64,000 bases of DNA, from assembly GCA_003254905.1 (NCBI GenBank), contig QANU01107566.1, positions 49,264-113,263 on the forward strand. The letters are read 5' to 3'. Positions within the stretch are counted from its first letter, which is position 1. Every line of letters starts with the position of its first letter. Of the stretch, positions 23,001 through 35,596 are shown piece after piece. Both the position numbers and the translations under genes were made by a program. Under the pieces are notes generated by a model that did not search any database, was not told where the DNA came from, and saw nothing but the letters and a program-made list of their open reading frames with translations. Origin of the DNA: Nissolia schottii (taxonomy: Eukaryota > Streptophyta > Magnoliopsida > Fabales > Fabaceae).

Positions 23001-26000
23001 GTGACTACAAACCCCCCCCCCCCCAAAAAAAAAACTCTACACACTAAAAAGCGATCTCAATATGAAGGGATCCTGCATCTTAAAAATTACGAAAATCCTC
23101 CTTTAACATGTTTACCAAAGTAGTGCACCTTCTATACCAGAAAAAGGTAGTGTCACGTGGATAAAAAATTCTTAACTAGAAGCCTAGTAGGAGATCTTCT
23201 CAAAATACTTATGACCTTAAGTTGCTCACAAATTGAAAATATTACTAGGGGTCAAATTTAGCCTCAATCCAAAATAAAATATAAAGAATATCCCAAAGTA
23301 TTTTTTCTTTTTTTTTCGATAAAAGAACATAAACCAAAAACTACAAAAGTTATGAATGGAGTAAAGCTTTCCAATCTTTCAAAATATCTATGAAATATCC
23401 TAGAGTAATTATTCCTGATAATCTTAATATAGCAATGCAAACAAAGATTTAGCAACTCACGTACTTCTGCAAAGCTGCAACCTTAACGGGTATGTCCTCA
23501 AAGCATGACACACCAGGTATGTCTTTAATCATCAATCTCCAAGAGGATATTTGATCCTCTAATTCCTTCATATTTAGCTGGACGTCCTGTAATTTAGATA
23601 GCTCAGATTCTGCCCTTTCCCGGCGGCTCTTTTCCTCCAACAATCTTTCCTTCAAAAGCTCAACACTCTCATGACTTGATCTTAGCTTTCTCGCTTCCCT
23701 TACTTCAGATTCCTAAAATGCCAAAGTAAACAGGACACACTTTTCAGATTACTACTGGTGAACAAATTTATGGTGAAAACTGAGAACTCATCCAAGATTC
23801 TCTTAGCGAACAAGAGAGGGAGGGGGGGGGGTATTAATCTAGTGCTCACCATTTGAAATTAAAAAGGTTGTTAATCAAACAAAACAAGAAATGAAAGGAA
23901 CCAAGCACAGGATAGAACATTGTGCTAAACAAAAATGGAAGAGAAAACAAAAAAATATTGCATTCTTTCAAAGTAGACAAGTTTACATATGGACTCAGAA
24001 TAAGAACTTCAGAAAATACTTCTGTTTCATTTAATATAATCATATGAGTTCCACCAAAACCGTTATTAATGCATATACTATACATGACCAGAAGCCAGAT
24101 CAAGCTGGTACTAACTCAAGCTCATTTGCAGCCATGCTCCTTCACAACAATGCTTTAGTAGCATATACTTGATATAAATCACAGCAAGTTATAAACTCAT
24201 CAAAACACCAGCAAGGGGAACTACAAACAAAAGAAATTATGTGACAGCTCATGTATACAACCTCACACTACTACAATCACCAAAAATAGAGGAATCAAGG
24301 TTCAAGATAACAATTGAAGGCAATCTTACATAATTCTGAAGCTCCTGTTGCAAATGTTTGACTAAACCATTACTTTCTGTAGAAGCAACTTCTTGTGATG
24401 TCAAAGTTGATAATTTTTTCTCAACTTCAATCTTCTGGTGCAAACACTATACATAGGAATCATGGTGTAACACCAACATAAGTTCAGAACCCAACTGGTA
24501 AAGGGAGTATGGCGATGAAATAAAGTAAGTACAATATATAAATCTACCAAAAAATAGAACTGAATTTCAGAGGTTTAACAACAAAATCAAATTTTAACAT
24601 CACAGAGTAGGCAAATGCTTTATTCAAAGGAAATTTTAAAAGGAACAATCAAAGCCAATAAGCAACTAATTAGACAAGCAAACCTGATTGAATTGGTCCT
24701 TCAGATGTTCCAGTTGCTCTTTAAGCAGTTCTGCTTCCCTCTCAGCGTTAGTAGCTCTGCATTCCATTTTTTCAAGCTACAATGAAAGAATTGCACAACT
24801 TTAACAATAACTCATAGCTGTAAACGGCCAAATTATTTTGCACAACTAATACAGTCACTTACATTTGCAGTTATTCTAGAAACAGAAAACTTTGAGTCCC
24901 TTTCCAATTGTGAATGCTCGTCATAAAGTCGCTTTTTTTCTCTCTCTATGCTCTCTGAGAGATGGCCAAGCTTTCCATCTAAAGATTTTGCTTTCTCTTC
25001 TGCTGAAGCAGCATGAGACTCAGCTTTCATTCGAAGGTTCATCTCACCTTGGAGCTTAACCTAGATTCCATATTGAAGAGGGTTAAATCAAAATATGTAA
25101 ATGCAACCTAGCTGAGGTGGGGAGAAAGAAGGTTCAACAATTCAATAGATATTATCAGTAGACCAGACCAACAAACTCCTGCTTAAGAGTGCATATTGGT
25201 AAAAGAAGAGTTATTCATCTTCTAAAGAGAACTACGTAGACAAATAAAACCCACCTTGAGTTCACTGTTTAATTGTATTTGTTTCCTTAATCGTTCTTGA
25301 GATTCAGTGACCTCCTTCAAAAGCTGTTCTTGGAGTGCCTGCTCGCGCCCTTTAGCGGCAGCGAGTTCCTGTTCGGCGTAAAAGAATTGATCCAAAAACT
25401 TCTTCCTCTCAGACTCTGTAACAAACTAGCAGTTAAAATCAAGGTACGAAATAGAAGAAATGGGAATATGTCCAGAAAAGGCAGACGCTAATAAAAATCA
25501 TAAGCATACGAGTTCAAATAAACAAAGAAAATGGTTATTTCCAGAGTTACAAATCATTAACATGAAAGACGAATGTGGTAAAAGTTTGAAACGGAAAGGA
25601 ACTTCGACAAGAAAGCGTATACCAACCAACTTTGTGGAAATTGTCATCCATTGTCTCCAATTTAGATTGATAATCACGAACTTGATTTTCAGCTCTGGTT
25701 AAGGCCTCTAAAAAATCCGATTTGACCTGCAATAATTTGGGGAGGATTAACGAATCCAGAAAATTAGGCGTTGCAAGCGTAGACAGAGTAATAACTAAGA
25801 AATGTCATTCAGGCATGGCATGTTAAGATTTTGAATAAAGAGATTACGGAAGGAAAGAATGAAAATGAACATTTGGTGATTTGGGAAGAGGGAAGAGAGA
25901 ACGAGACCATTTGGCGACACTGATAGGTGCAAAGCATGTGGGTGTTGTCGCCGTCGTTCTGCGGCGCCGACTCCGGCACAGGCGGATCCTCCTCGTAGAT

Positions 26001-26072
26001 GACGAGCTGGCGATTGGCGTCGGCGGCGTCGGCGCGTGGCCTCTTGGGAGGAGGAGGAGTTCTCACTATCAT
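17070..26072 (-). CDS. MAD1: Spindle assembly checkpoint protein MAD1
   Basis: Sixteen coding exons on the minus strand: 26072-25908, 25726-25627, 25415-25255, 25060-24863, 24776-24684, 24446-24330, 23712-23465, 22943-22772, 21172-21065, 20978-20775, 20376-20214, 19206-19116, 19016-18947, 18449-18321, 18056-18018 and 17159-17070. They total 2148 nt, or 715 aa, close to my recollection of about 726 aa for Arabidopsis MAD1. The N-terminus has the plant MAD1 signature: MIVRTPPPPKRPR, RQLVIYEEDP, then MLCTYQCRQMVKSDF. A long coiled coil follows. The C-terminal RWD-like domain contains RACCELFGYKIVMDE, and the protein ends with VEIFIRKMNSIPAF and FNRRTLS. In the family MAD1 sits at the nuclear envelope and unattached kinetochores, recruits MAD2 and delays anaphase. 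Exon 15 is only 39 nt. A Helitron-like insert lies in the 1.6-kb intron 8. A tRNA-Val gene starts 173 bp upstream in divergent orientation. Confidence 0.95.
21366..21594 (+). mobile_element. Short Helitron-like element in MAD1 intron 8
   Basis: It begins TCTTTACTACTAATAAAGCG, a form typical of plant Helitron 5' ends, directly after an A. At the right a GC-containing hairpin (GCAGGCATGAAGTGCCTGC) is followed within a few bases by CCAG and then T, close to the CTRR-T end of Helitrons. There are no inverted terminal repeats and no target duplication, as expected for the class. At 229 bp it is non-coding and non-autonomous. The 3' tetranucleotide is imperfect, so the call is moderate. Confidence 0.5.
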
Positions 26073-26090
26073 TCTTCTTCACTCTTCACT

Positions 26091-26114
26091 TCAATCAATC
26101 AATCAATCAATCAA
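26091..26114. repeat. (TCAA)n microsatellite in the MAD1 upstream region
   Basis: Six TCAA units sit 19 bp upstream of the MAD1 start codon, within its probable 5' untranslated region. Confidence 0.9.
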
Positions 26115-26245
26115 CCTATCTTCTCTCTCTCTATCTTATGTTTCAAATTGAAACCAACCGGCGCCACCACCAGAGAAACAAACCCCCTGGCTTCGCCCGC
26201 AAACTTTGTAAACAAATTAACATACACATCAACTCTCCATGTGAA

Positions 26246-26319
26246 GGTGTCGTGGTGTAGTTGGTTATCACGTCAGTCTAACACACTGAAGGTCTCCGGT
26301 TCGAGTCCGGGCGACGCCA
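26246..26319 (+). tRNA. tRNA-Val(AAC)
   Basis: A 74-nt cloverleaf. The acceptor stem GGTGTCG pairs with CGACGCC (one G-U pair) and the discriminator is A. The D-arm contains GTGTAGTTGGTTATCAC. The anticodon stem TCAGT pairs with ACTGA around the loop CTAACAC, so the anticodon AAC is at 26280-26282. The T-arm has GGTTCGAGTCC. The internal A box and B box promoters are therefore intact and there is no intron. A TTTT tract at 26321-26324, two bases after the gene, is a ready Pol III terminator. The gene diverges from MAD1, whose start codon is 173 bp away. Confidence 0.97.
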
Positions 26320-26320
26320 A

Positions 26321-26324
26321 TTTT
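26321..26324 (+). terminator. Pol III terminator of tRNA-Val
   Basis: A TTTT run begins two bases past the discriminator base, followed by further T-runs (TTTTA, TTTTTT) that would act as back-ups. Confidence 0.8.
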
Positions 26325-26329
26325 GTTTT

Positions 26330-27501
26330 ATTTTTTGTAATCAATGATGTGTATTTGACTATTTGAGTATCTGTTCATGACTAATTTTAACTGAAATCAT
26401 CTATTCCCATTTTAAAAACATACATGCTCCAATGTTTAACAATAAAAATAAGCTATAATTTAATTATTTCTACCAAAATACATGCTCTTTCTTTTTTTTT
26501 TTAAATTAAAAATATACTCTCCTCATTTAAAAATATAAATATACAACTCTCATCTTTCATTCTCTTGAGGCCGTTTATCTTGATATCAAATATTGGTTAG
26601 AGACTAAGAAGCCATTGTGACAGATGTTATCTGAGAAACAAACTATTGTGCTGAGTGTTTTCCTTAGCCAAGATTATTTGAGTGAGAATATAATTTCTTT
26701 GTTTGTGTTTTCTTTACTTCACAAGAAAAAAAAAACGTTTGAAAAAAAATTATATCAACATAAAACAATATAATACTATGTCAAATATATTGATGAAATG
26801 CACAAACTCTATAATTTATACCTAATTATTTATAAAAGAAAATATTTAAGGTAGAACCAACTCAAAATATAATTTCAACCAACTTGATAAGAGTACAACA
26901 TCCCAATCAGACCAAATAAATTTTGGATTGGGTTTGACTCGAGTTAAATCATGAACACCCTTATCTAAAATTTAGAGTTTTTTTTAATAAGTTTGATGTT
27001 TGTTTATTTTTTTATTTACTTCAAAAATTATATTAAGAAATTATATCGGATATAATAAGGTTTACACCTAAAATTTTATGATTTTACTCAAATCTCTTGC
27101 TATATTTTTTATTTTAAGTAAAGTCGAGAATTATAGTTTTGTAAATAAAAAGAATTATTGCTAAGAGAACTTAATCAATACAGTGCAATGTTTTGACATG
27201 AGTGACATTAGAAGATTATTCTATATTCTATATAATGAAATGTCAATGTGAGTTAAATGCAGTGTTAGTGACTCACTAAAATTGAAAAATTTGCAATGTT
27301 AGTGAAATTAAAGAGTGATATTGAGAATTTATTGAAAATTTAGAGACGAAATTGGAAAAAATAATAATTAAAGAAAAGGGGGAACTTTTAGGACCAATTT
27401 TTTGGTAAATCTGAAATTTAACCAAAACATTACAATCTCGCATCACAAACTCCACCAAGCAAAAAACATAGACAGAGAGGAGAGAAGAAAAGAAGAGGAG
27501 G
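26330..27501. other. Intergenic DNA between tRNA-Val and the SDR gene
   Basis: The stretch is AT-rich with no gene seen. The purine-rich run at about 27470-27500 directly before the SDR start is probably its 5' untranslated region. Confidence 0.5.
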
Positions 27502-29633
27502 ATGAGTGGAGGAGGAACGGCAACCGCAACGGCAACGGCGGCATCAGTGGTGGTGAGCAGAACGGTGCTGATAACTGGAGTGAGCAGAGGCCTTGGAAGA
27601 GCTCTTGCCCTAGAACTCGCTAACCGAGGCCACACCGTAATCGGCTGTTCCCGTGCCCACGATAAGCTCGACTCCCTCCACTCCCAACTCTCTTCTTCCA
27701 ATTCCGGTCACTTGTTCCTCAATGCCGACGTGGTTGGTTTCAATCCTCATCACATCCATTTCTCCCTTATTCTGTTCCCTCTGCTCAATTGTTAATCGTT
27801 ATTCTGTGGTTTTAGAAGTCGAATAGCGGCGTTGAAGAGTTGGCGCGAGTTGTGGTGGAGAAGAAGGGTGTTCCTGATATCATAGGTTAGGTTTAGCTGC
27901 CTTTCATTTCTTTTCAATTAATTACTGCTTTATGACAACCTCAAATAAACTATTATTCTACTAATAATGGATCATCAGTGAATAATGCAGGAACGATTAA
28001 CAAAAATAACAAGATCTGGGAGGTTCCCGCACACGAGTTTGATGCCGTCCTTGACACCAACGTGAAGGGCACTGCCAATGTGTTGCGCCACTTCATCCCT
28101 CTAATGATCGCAAAGAAGCAAGGAATCATTGTCAATATGTCTTCTGGATGGGGGCGATCTGGTGCTGCACTGGTCAGTTGAGTTTCTCTTTTGTTTCTTA
28201 ACACAGTGCCAAATCCTAATGCTTGTGTTAGGATAGAACCTTGTGGTACATTTTGGACATAAGTTAGTCGGAATTGGGACTAAATTCTTGTTTGCAAACC
28301 TCTCATGAACTGAAAAAAAACCATATTTTAGTTAGGTGGGAAATTTGTATGCCATATATTGTATAACTATGTAATCTTGTTTACTTTTTTGAAGTGAGAG
28401 CCAAACACCTGTGTCTGTGTATCTCACCCTTCCAACAGTGGATGTCTTTCATTAGCAGTGACTTGACATTCGAGCATTATGCAACAGGTTGCACCATATT
28501 GTGCATCAAAATGGGCCATTGAAGGCTTGACCAGGTCAGTGGCAAAAGAGTTGCCTGAAGGAATGGCAGTTGTTGCTCTTAATCCAGGTGTAATAAACAC
28601 TGACATGCTTGCGTCCTGCTTTGGTAGTTCAGCTGCTCTATATCAAACACCTGAAGCATGGTATGCACATTTCTCCACCATTAACATATTTTATTTTGGT
28701 TTTAGTATCAGTTCTAACTGCATGAATGATGCTTTGTTCATGTTCTTCCTTTTACTTTTCTGTCGCCCAATAAATAGGTTGAAAAATGTTCCTGTCCGAT
28801 CTATCTTTGTGTGTTAAAAAGCAGGTATATAATGATCAAAGCAGCCGAACCATATAAAATCTCCTTCCAATCTTCTGATAAGTTTTATTATCAAATGTTG
28901 GCAGCACCAGAAAGACTGGGGCTTTTCATTTTCTGGAAAATTATATGTATGGAACATTTACTGGCTGCCTTTGAGAGGGTAGGCAAAATTGACTTTTCAT
29001 AATCATACAAGAACTTACACCTCAAGTCAGATTTGCCTGCAGAACATGGATTTATCATGTTAGTTTTTTAAACCTCCAGATTTCTCCAGTTTTCTACATG
29101 CTACTATTACTAATTGTCTTCCGATTAGATTTTGCCAATTTGATTTTATGAAGAAGTGGGAGTGAGACTGTAGTGAAGGCATTTATGTTGTTTAAATAGT
29201 GTTGATAAAAATCTAATTTTGCATGTGTAATTACAAAAAAGCTGTTAGCTTGTGTGTGTTTTGTTTCGACTATGAAAATGAGAAAAGGAAAAAAAAAAAA
29301 AAAAAACTTAAATATAGATCTAAACATGCTTTTTTAGTAGAGAAGCAACAAAATGTTGCTTTTGCTGTGGGACTGTGGGTGGTTTGAGTCAGCAAATGCC
29401 TGGCCAAACACAAAGTAGACCCAGTTTAACCGTAAACGTATAACAAGAATCACAATCAGCGATTGTGTTTTGTATTTAGTCATTGTAACATGTTGGCAGT
29501 TTATTAATGCTTTTCTTTCCCCTCATACTTTTTCAACATACATTAACTCATTTCGTCTATCAGGGCTCTGAAGGCAGCGACCATGATACTCAATCTCTCA
29601 GCAGCAGACAACGGCGCATCTCTCACTGTCTGA
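27502..29633 (+). CDS. PTAR: NADPH-dependent pterin aldehyde reductase-like SDR
   Basis: Five exons: 27502-27732, 27816-27885, 27979-28172, 28488-28660 and 29564-29633. They sum to 738 nt, or 245 aa, a typical length for a classical short-chain dehydrogenase. Cofactor motif TGVSRGLG is at residues 25-32, NNAG at 102-105, catalytic serine within NMSSGWGRSG (155-156), and YCASK with Tyr169 and Lys173. The substrate-side helix ALNPGVINTDML and the C-terminal LSAADNGASLTV match the plant pterin aldehyde reductase group, which in Arabidopsis reduces dihydropterin-6-aldehyde in folate salvage. No targeting peptide is obvious; the first 18 residues are Ala/Thr-rich low complexity. The last intron is long (903 bp). 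A different NADPH-dependent carbonyl substrate cannot be excluded from sequence alone. It converges with the acyltransferase gene downstream. Confidence 0.92.
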
Positions 29634-30011
29634 GATAGAGAGAACAGAACTCTTTCTTGAGTTAATTGAATCATGGACAGTCTTCGATAAGTGATTTTTG
29701 AAATCCAATTCTTCTACATTTTGTTTTGTTCCATTTTCTTGGTGGCATACAACGAAGTGGGAAAGTTTTGTCTGGTTAGATGAATGACTGATGCATTATA
29801 CTCGTAGGTGCCCATGAACATATTGAGGTAGTTAGAGCACGAATGTAGTTGAATGTAGTTTTTCATTTGTTTAGATTTCATGTTCAGCTTTATTACAAAT
29901 TTAAATGAGAAAACACAGAATGCGAACAAGATAGTAAACCAACATTGTATCTAAAAAGTCAAAAACAACTGCAAATATAATTTACATTCAATGTATTCCA
30001 TTAATTATTAT

Positions 30012-30351
30012 TCTCTCTGCTCTCTCTTATATGTTATTTTTTTACTTAAAACTTTGTCCAAAAATTAACCGTCAATTGATTAATTAAGAAAATATTAATG
30101 GTCTTTTCAATTATATCCTCATTTATTATATTCTTATTTATTATGAGTTTTTCACTATTATATTAGTAGCACGAATATTAATAGCATCACAATTTCGTAT
30201 GTGTTTCAATTTAAGTAAAAGAAGGGTAAGAGAAGAAAAAATAATAATGAATAATTTAGTTTACTACTTTTTTTTTAAATGTATAAATTAATTATTTTCT
30301 TAACTTGTGTGCATTTATCAAAAGCGACATGTAATATGGGACAGAAAGAGA
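30012..30351. mobile_element. Stowaway-like MITE, about 340 bp
   Basis: The left end CTCTCTGCTCTCTCTTATAT, with a TTATTTTTTTAC arm, is mirrored at the right by AAAAGCGACATGTAATATGG followed by GACAGAAAGAG. This matches the CTCCCTCTGTCCC...ATGTC form common in dicot Stowaway elements. A clean TA duplication is not visible, so the edges are approximate. Confidence 0.55.
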
Positions 30352-30653
30352 ATTCACTCCATAATTTTTTCCTTTTTCCTTCAAGAATGATCAATGGTAT
30401 ACATTGAAATAGATTAGGGTTCTTTTTCCTATACAGAAGATAAAAGAATTTCTCGTTATGAATCTATCACGAATCTGCCTTTCTAAATTTATTTTTATTC
30501 TCAGTAACGAATCAATGGTGAAAGTGCAGTGAGGTGTCCAAATATATTTATCCTAGGTTTAGTCTGTACTGTACAGTATGCAGCGACAGTATCGTTAATT
30601 AAGGTAATTTACAAGCAATGCAGCACCCGCCCACCAGGAAATTACCCCCAAAC

Positions 30654-30679
30654 CATCCCATCCCATCCCATCCCATCCC
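30654..30679. repeat. (CATCC)n microsatellite
   Basis: Five CATCC units run in tandem within the convergent spacer. Confidence 0.9.
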
Positions 30680-30845
30680 CATTTACCTTCGCAGCGAATC
30701 CCGAAGGTCTTAATTAATGGCCACTGATTCATCTGTACATATATTTATTTTCCTAGCATAATAGTATATATAATATTTACCAAATAACAATAACTTTATA
30801 CATAGTTACAAGTTAAAATTACCACCATGCTGTAGTGTTTACTTT

Positions 30846-33800
30846 CTACAATACACCTTCCTTAAAAGGACCAGAATCATGCAAGAGTTTCATCACAAGC
30901 TTCACCTGTCGAGGCAAAAATAAGGGTCATAGCATGTAAATTATTTTAGAATTACATACATGAACACGTATGGTAATAACAATATCATCAAACGAAAATG
31001 CTAAAAAGAGTAATGAAAAATCAGACAATCGAAACATATTTTACTTTGCCTACCAATGCAGTTGCCCCAGATACTAAAAGCATTTATATTCTGAAACCAA
31101 AAGCATGCAAAACCATTTTACTCTGGAAAATTTTACTATTCAACAATGAATAAATGAATTCATTTTTCTGATGCCTTTGACTGTACTTTGTACAATCTTA
31201 TAACAGAAATAACGAGAGCAACAAGAAGAAAAAGGATCAGATAAGAGAAACCTCCAGGTTCTGTACCTTGTGAGAAGATAAAAACAGCATTTATATGTTT
31301 CTCTTTTGTTGCAAAGCTTAGGGTTCTTTAGGTGAATCAAATTATAAAAAAAAATTATTCTGATCAGATACGAAGTTAAGAGTGCAGATGCTTCAATATC
31401 TTAAAAGATTTTACATTTACGGACAATTTATCATACCTGAGAAGATTCACGTATCAAAAAGTCTTCAATAGCTTTCCTAAATTCTTCATCTATAAGGTAA
31501 TGACAGCTATAAGTTGTCACGGGAAGATACCCTCGCTGAATCTTATGCTCACCCTGAGCTCCTGCCTCCACCGTTTTAAGATTGAGTTCAATAGCTGCTT
31601 CAATTGCCTGGGATGTCAAAAAAAGCGTAAATATTTTATATCATCCGTTTCCTAGATCTATACTACACCTGATATATATATTACTTTTTAATGCAAAGGA
31701 GAAAAGAGACTTTTTTTCCTTTTCCTTTTTCCCCCTTTCGGTAACAAGAAATTGTGTCAAATAGTCAAAGAAGAGGGTACAAGAATACAAAAGGATAAGA
31801 TATCTTCCTAAATCAATGCAAATAAAAGAAACATATTGCTGAAACTTCCATAAACACTGTTAAGCAAATACCAAAATAAAAGTTTGGGAAGAAGGGGAGT
31901 TTATAAATAGAAAGAGGGGGTGGGTGCCATAAGCAAAGTAGAAAGAAGATAGAGAGAAACAAAAACCCCTTTCAGCCAAACAGTAGGTGGAGGAGTGGCC
32001 AAACCACAGGTTCAAGAAAAGACCTTTGCCCCTAAAATAAATATCATAATCTGACTCCACTAGGAAGCCAATAGGAAAGTTTATTCCATTAAAGATGTGA
32101 TGGAAGAAATATCTGATGAAAATCTATAGCATTATTCTCCAAGCATAAAATCAAAACCTAGCAAAATATGGAAACTAATTATCAAAGAATAATTTAGGGA
32201 AAAAAATAACGAGGAGCGTGAACCTGGTAATAACATGCTTCAAAATGCAAACTTGGATAGTAAGTTCTTGGGTGACATCCCCATAGGCGCCCAAACAAAG
32301 TATCTCCTCCAATAAGATTTAGGGCACCAGCAACTAGTTCATCCCCTTCTTCAGCAACAACTAGTAGTATCTGATCTCCCATTTTTGATCCCATCTCATG
32401 AAAAAATTCCCGCGTCAGGTAAGGACTACCCCATCTGTCAACAGACAAACAACATTATTAAGTATTGACATTTCAACCATTCCCACGTCGGAAAATAAGT
32501 TTCTTATCTCAATTTAAAGGGTTCGATTATAGGAACATACTTGTTATCAGTTGTGTTCCGGTAAAAACTATAGAAGGAATCCCAGTGACTTGCCTTCCAA
32601 TACATAGAAATAACTGGTAAGTAATGAGTTTGCAAATAGCAAGAATCAAACCCTAAAAGTTTTCCCAACAAAATACACCATTTTAATTTCCCAACAAAAA
32701 TATACACTTATCACAAGAATGTATAAAAATGCACACCAAAACTGAACTGTCAAATGAGTAAAAAGAGTAAGAGTTAAAGACTTGAGAGAATGCTCAAATG
32801 GACTTATCTTGCAAACCATTTTGACTACTAGATATGAAGGTGCTGAAAGCTACATGACCAAAAGCAAACCATTTTAATTTTTCAGTGAAGAAATGCATAA
32901 CAAAGACATCATTGGTAATTCCCTCGCGAACTGCTTTGGTATTGGTGACAGGTCATTCACACCTTTACAAGCCCTAATGTCTAATCTTCAAATGGGTCAA
33001 AGTTTGCCAGTGTAACATGCAATATACTCTTAGTTAGGCACTAATTAACTCATGGGGATAGCAAATATGCTATTACTATTTCCAAAGCAAAGAGAGAGAA
33101 AAAAAAACTATATTAAAGGAAAATTACAATGTCATTTCTATTATATCATACTTGTTAGATATATAACCATTTGCGATCCTTTACTTAATAACTTGAGCTT
33201 TTGAGAAAGTTGATTATTGGTATGATATCATAACCTCCATAGCAAGTAATCTGGAGTTTGATCCTTGTCACCTTGCTTCTTCTAAATGAAAAGCTGAATT
33301 TCAGCAAAAGGTAAGGCAGGCCTTTGAATTGTTCACACTACAAGTCCAATGGCCAATGAGCTATTACGTGAATGGGCATGTTAGATATACATCCATTTAT
33401 TTATGATCCTTCACCATTAACTTTAGCTTTGTGAGAGCTGGTTCTCTTGACAACAACCAAAATCAATTTTTCTTTTCCTGTAAGCTGGGATAGAAAAAAA
33501 AATTATGATTTCATATATATTTTCCTTCCTATAAGATTGCTAGCAGACATCAATCGGCCTAGACCAGTTCAACAGAAGCTCACTAATATCTGACACAGAA
33601 AAGACATGATTTTATATAGTTAGTTACAAATTTCCCATAAAGCATGTATGCTAAATATCATGTACTTAAATCTGCATTAGTATATAAAGTAAATGCAACC
33701 CTTTAAAAATCATTATCTTGCAAATTACCTTTATTTCATAACCCTGGAGCCGTTTCATAACCAAGTTCTGGGCTGAGATCTGCAGACAAAGAAATCATAT

Positions 33801-35596
33801 GATTTATGTTGTGAAAACTATCAGATCAACTACATTGATGCCGCTTCAAATCCAGGACCATATGATGTGGGGTGACTCAAAGAAAAGAATGTTTTTGCAA
33901 TCCAGTCTGATTATATTATCACAGACATAACACAACAACGGACAAACCTTTCTCTACTAGTTGGGGATTATCTAGATAGAATGAGAGAGTAAAATAGATT
34001 GTTGACAAATAGAAAGAACAAACCTGTGCGTGTCAATGAATGCATTTTGTAAAAAAAAAACAAACCTTTTTGCGCTCTTGACGTATATTTTTCCTTTTAC
34101 TTTGCTTCATGTCCATCAAGAAGTCATCAAACCTGCAAAAATAAAATAACAAAAATGACGGTATTGACTGATAGTATGACATAATATGACACGTACCTTC
34201 ACAGACCTATTATTCTGAGTCACGCATAACAGTTTCTCAACGGAAAAAGAGGAAGAAAAAAGAAGATATAGCAAAGGAAGATGGATCATGAGATGCAACA
34301 ATATGAAGTTCACAATGTAATCTACCAATCAACTGCATGACTAATGGACTACCAGATGAAATCGAAGAACATGTGCATACGTAAAAAGGCAATAGCTTAT
34401 AATGTTTACCAGTCCTGCATTATTTTACAAATGTCAGATTTGAATTTCCATCAAGAGAGTTGCTAGAGAAGAGACGCAGCGTAACTAATTGAATTTGAAT
34501 CTAATAATACTAAAAAACAGATGCATGGCATAATCATTTAACATTGGTAAAAGACCTGGGATGGACCATGATATGATATGACTCACGTTTTGTAATTACG
34601 GTTTTTCCAGTGGTACTGCATTCCAATCCTGGGGAGGAAACCTTTGTCACTGAATTTCTGCCACTCATCTTCAGAGGGAAAAGTGACATGTAACGATGAA
34701 AGCTGAGACTGTGAACAAGAGATAGGAAGTGAAATCAAAATTAGAAGGGCGGCAATACCAGAGTAAAATGAAAAAGCAAGCAGCAGTACCTTGGCAGTGA
34801 TATCCTTCATTGCGGAGACAAGAATGTCAAAGATTTGATCCTTGAAAGAAGTGTTACGAAGCAAGATCCGAGGGCCAGTGACGGGAGTGAAGGGCACACA
34901 AGACTGGAGCTTAGGGTAATATCTCGATCCATAAGTATAGTATGCATTAGCCCAAGAATGATCAAAAACAAATTCCCCGTATGAGTGGCTGCATGCAATC
35001 CAAATCCACAAATGAGAAGAGAATGGAGAAGCGGAGAATCAACAAGAACTAGTTTACCTTTTAAGATAGAGGGGGACAACAGCAAGGATGGTGTTGTTGT
35101 TGGAATGGTCCTTGGCGATGATGTGGTGTGGGGTCCATCCAGTTTCCTTGACAGCAGAACCGGAGAGCTCTAAGCACGACAGGAAAGCATGGGTAACAAA
35201 GGGATTCAGCTTGTCGGGCCCACCAGTGGCATCCATGGCACAAGCATCCCATTCGGCGGATGGCACCTCTGAGATTGAAGATACAACTGAAACGCTTATT
35301 ACTTTAGACGAGATTGAACCTGAACCACCATCCCCCACCACTTTCTCTGTTGTAATACTGAATTGCTGCTGCTGCTGCTGCCGCTGCCTATTGCTATTGC
35401 CGCCAGATCCCCAAAATAGCGCATTGATTCTTCTGCTTGCAATAGTAGTAGCAGATGCAGATGATGCCAATTTGCGACCCAGAAGACTTGGGGAAGGAGG
35501 ACTGCACCACCTCACACTCACTGCTGCTGACATCCCCCAACTTCTCAGGAGCACTGCTTTGCCACGTCGCTTACTCTCTTCATATGATATCACCAC
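30846..35596 (-). CDS. FemAB/GNAT-like N-acyltransferase (DUF482 family), organelle-targeted
   Basis: Nine exons on the minus strand: 35596-35058, 34988-34790, 34708-34587, 34132-34066, 33779-33729, 32593-32541, 32434-32224, 31607-31437 and 30905-30846. They sum to 1473 nt, or 490 aa. The N-terminus is Ser/Ala/Arg-rich and looks like a plastid or mitochondrial transit peptide. If translation begins at the second Met (residue 22, 35533), the leader looks cleaner. A Gln run (QRQQQQQQ) follows. The body matches the DUF482 / COG3146 predicted N-acyltransferases: EWDACAMDATG, NPFVTHAFLSCLE, YPKLQSCVPFTPVTGPRIL, RKNIRQERKK, HWDSFYSFYRNTTDNKWG, and EAGAQGEHKIQRGYLP near the end. Substrate is not known to me for plant members; bacterial relatives are only predicted acyltransferases. 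A TRIM-type retroelement relic lies in the intron 32594-33728. Confidence 0.88.
33152..33455 (+). mobile_element. TRIM-type LTR retroelement relic in a GNAT-gene intron
   Basis: Two short direct repeats of about 75 bp, both starting TGTTAGATATA (33152 and 33379), bracket about 150 bp without coding capacity. The first is followed by a TTGGTATGATATCA stretch resembling the initiator-Met tRNA primer-binding site; a purine-rich stretch precedes the second. This is the layout of TRIM elements (terminal-repeat retrotransposon in miniature). It is broken and old, judged by divergence between its ends. Confidence 0.5.

Larger units (their letters stand above)
29634..30845. other. Convergent intergenic spacer
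   Basis: This lies between two converging genes, so both 3' untranslated regions are probably here. It contains a Stowaway-like MITE (30012-30351) and a CATCC microsatellite (30654-30679). No gene is seen. Confidence 0.55.

Noticed and set aside
25881-26366. 161-codon plus-strand frame over the MAD1 start
   Set aside because: It overlaps MAD1 exon 1 in antisense and runs through the tRNA-Val gene.
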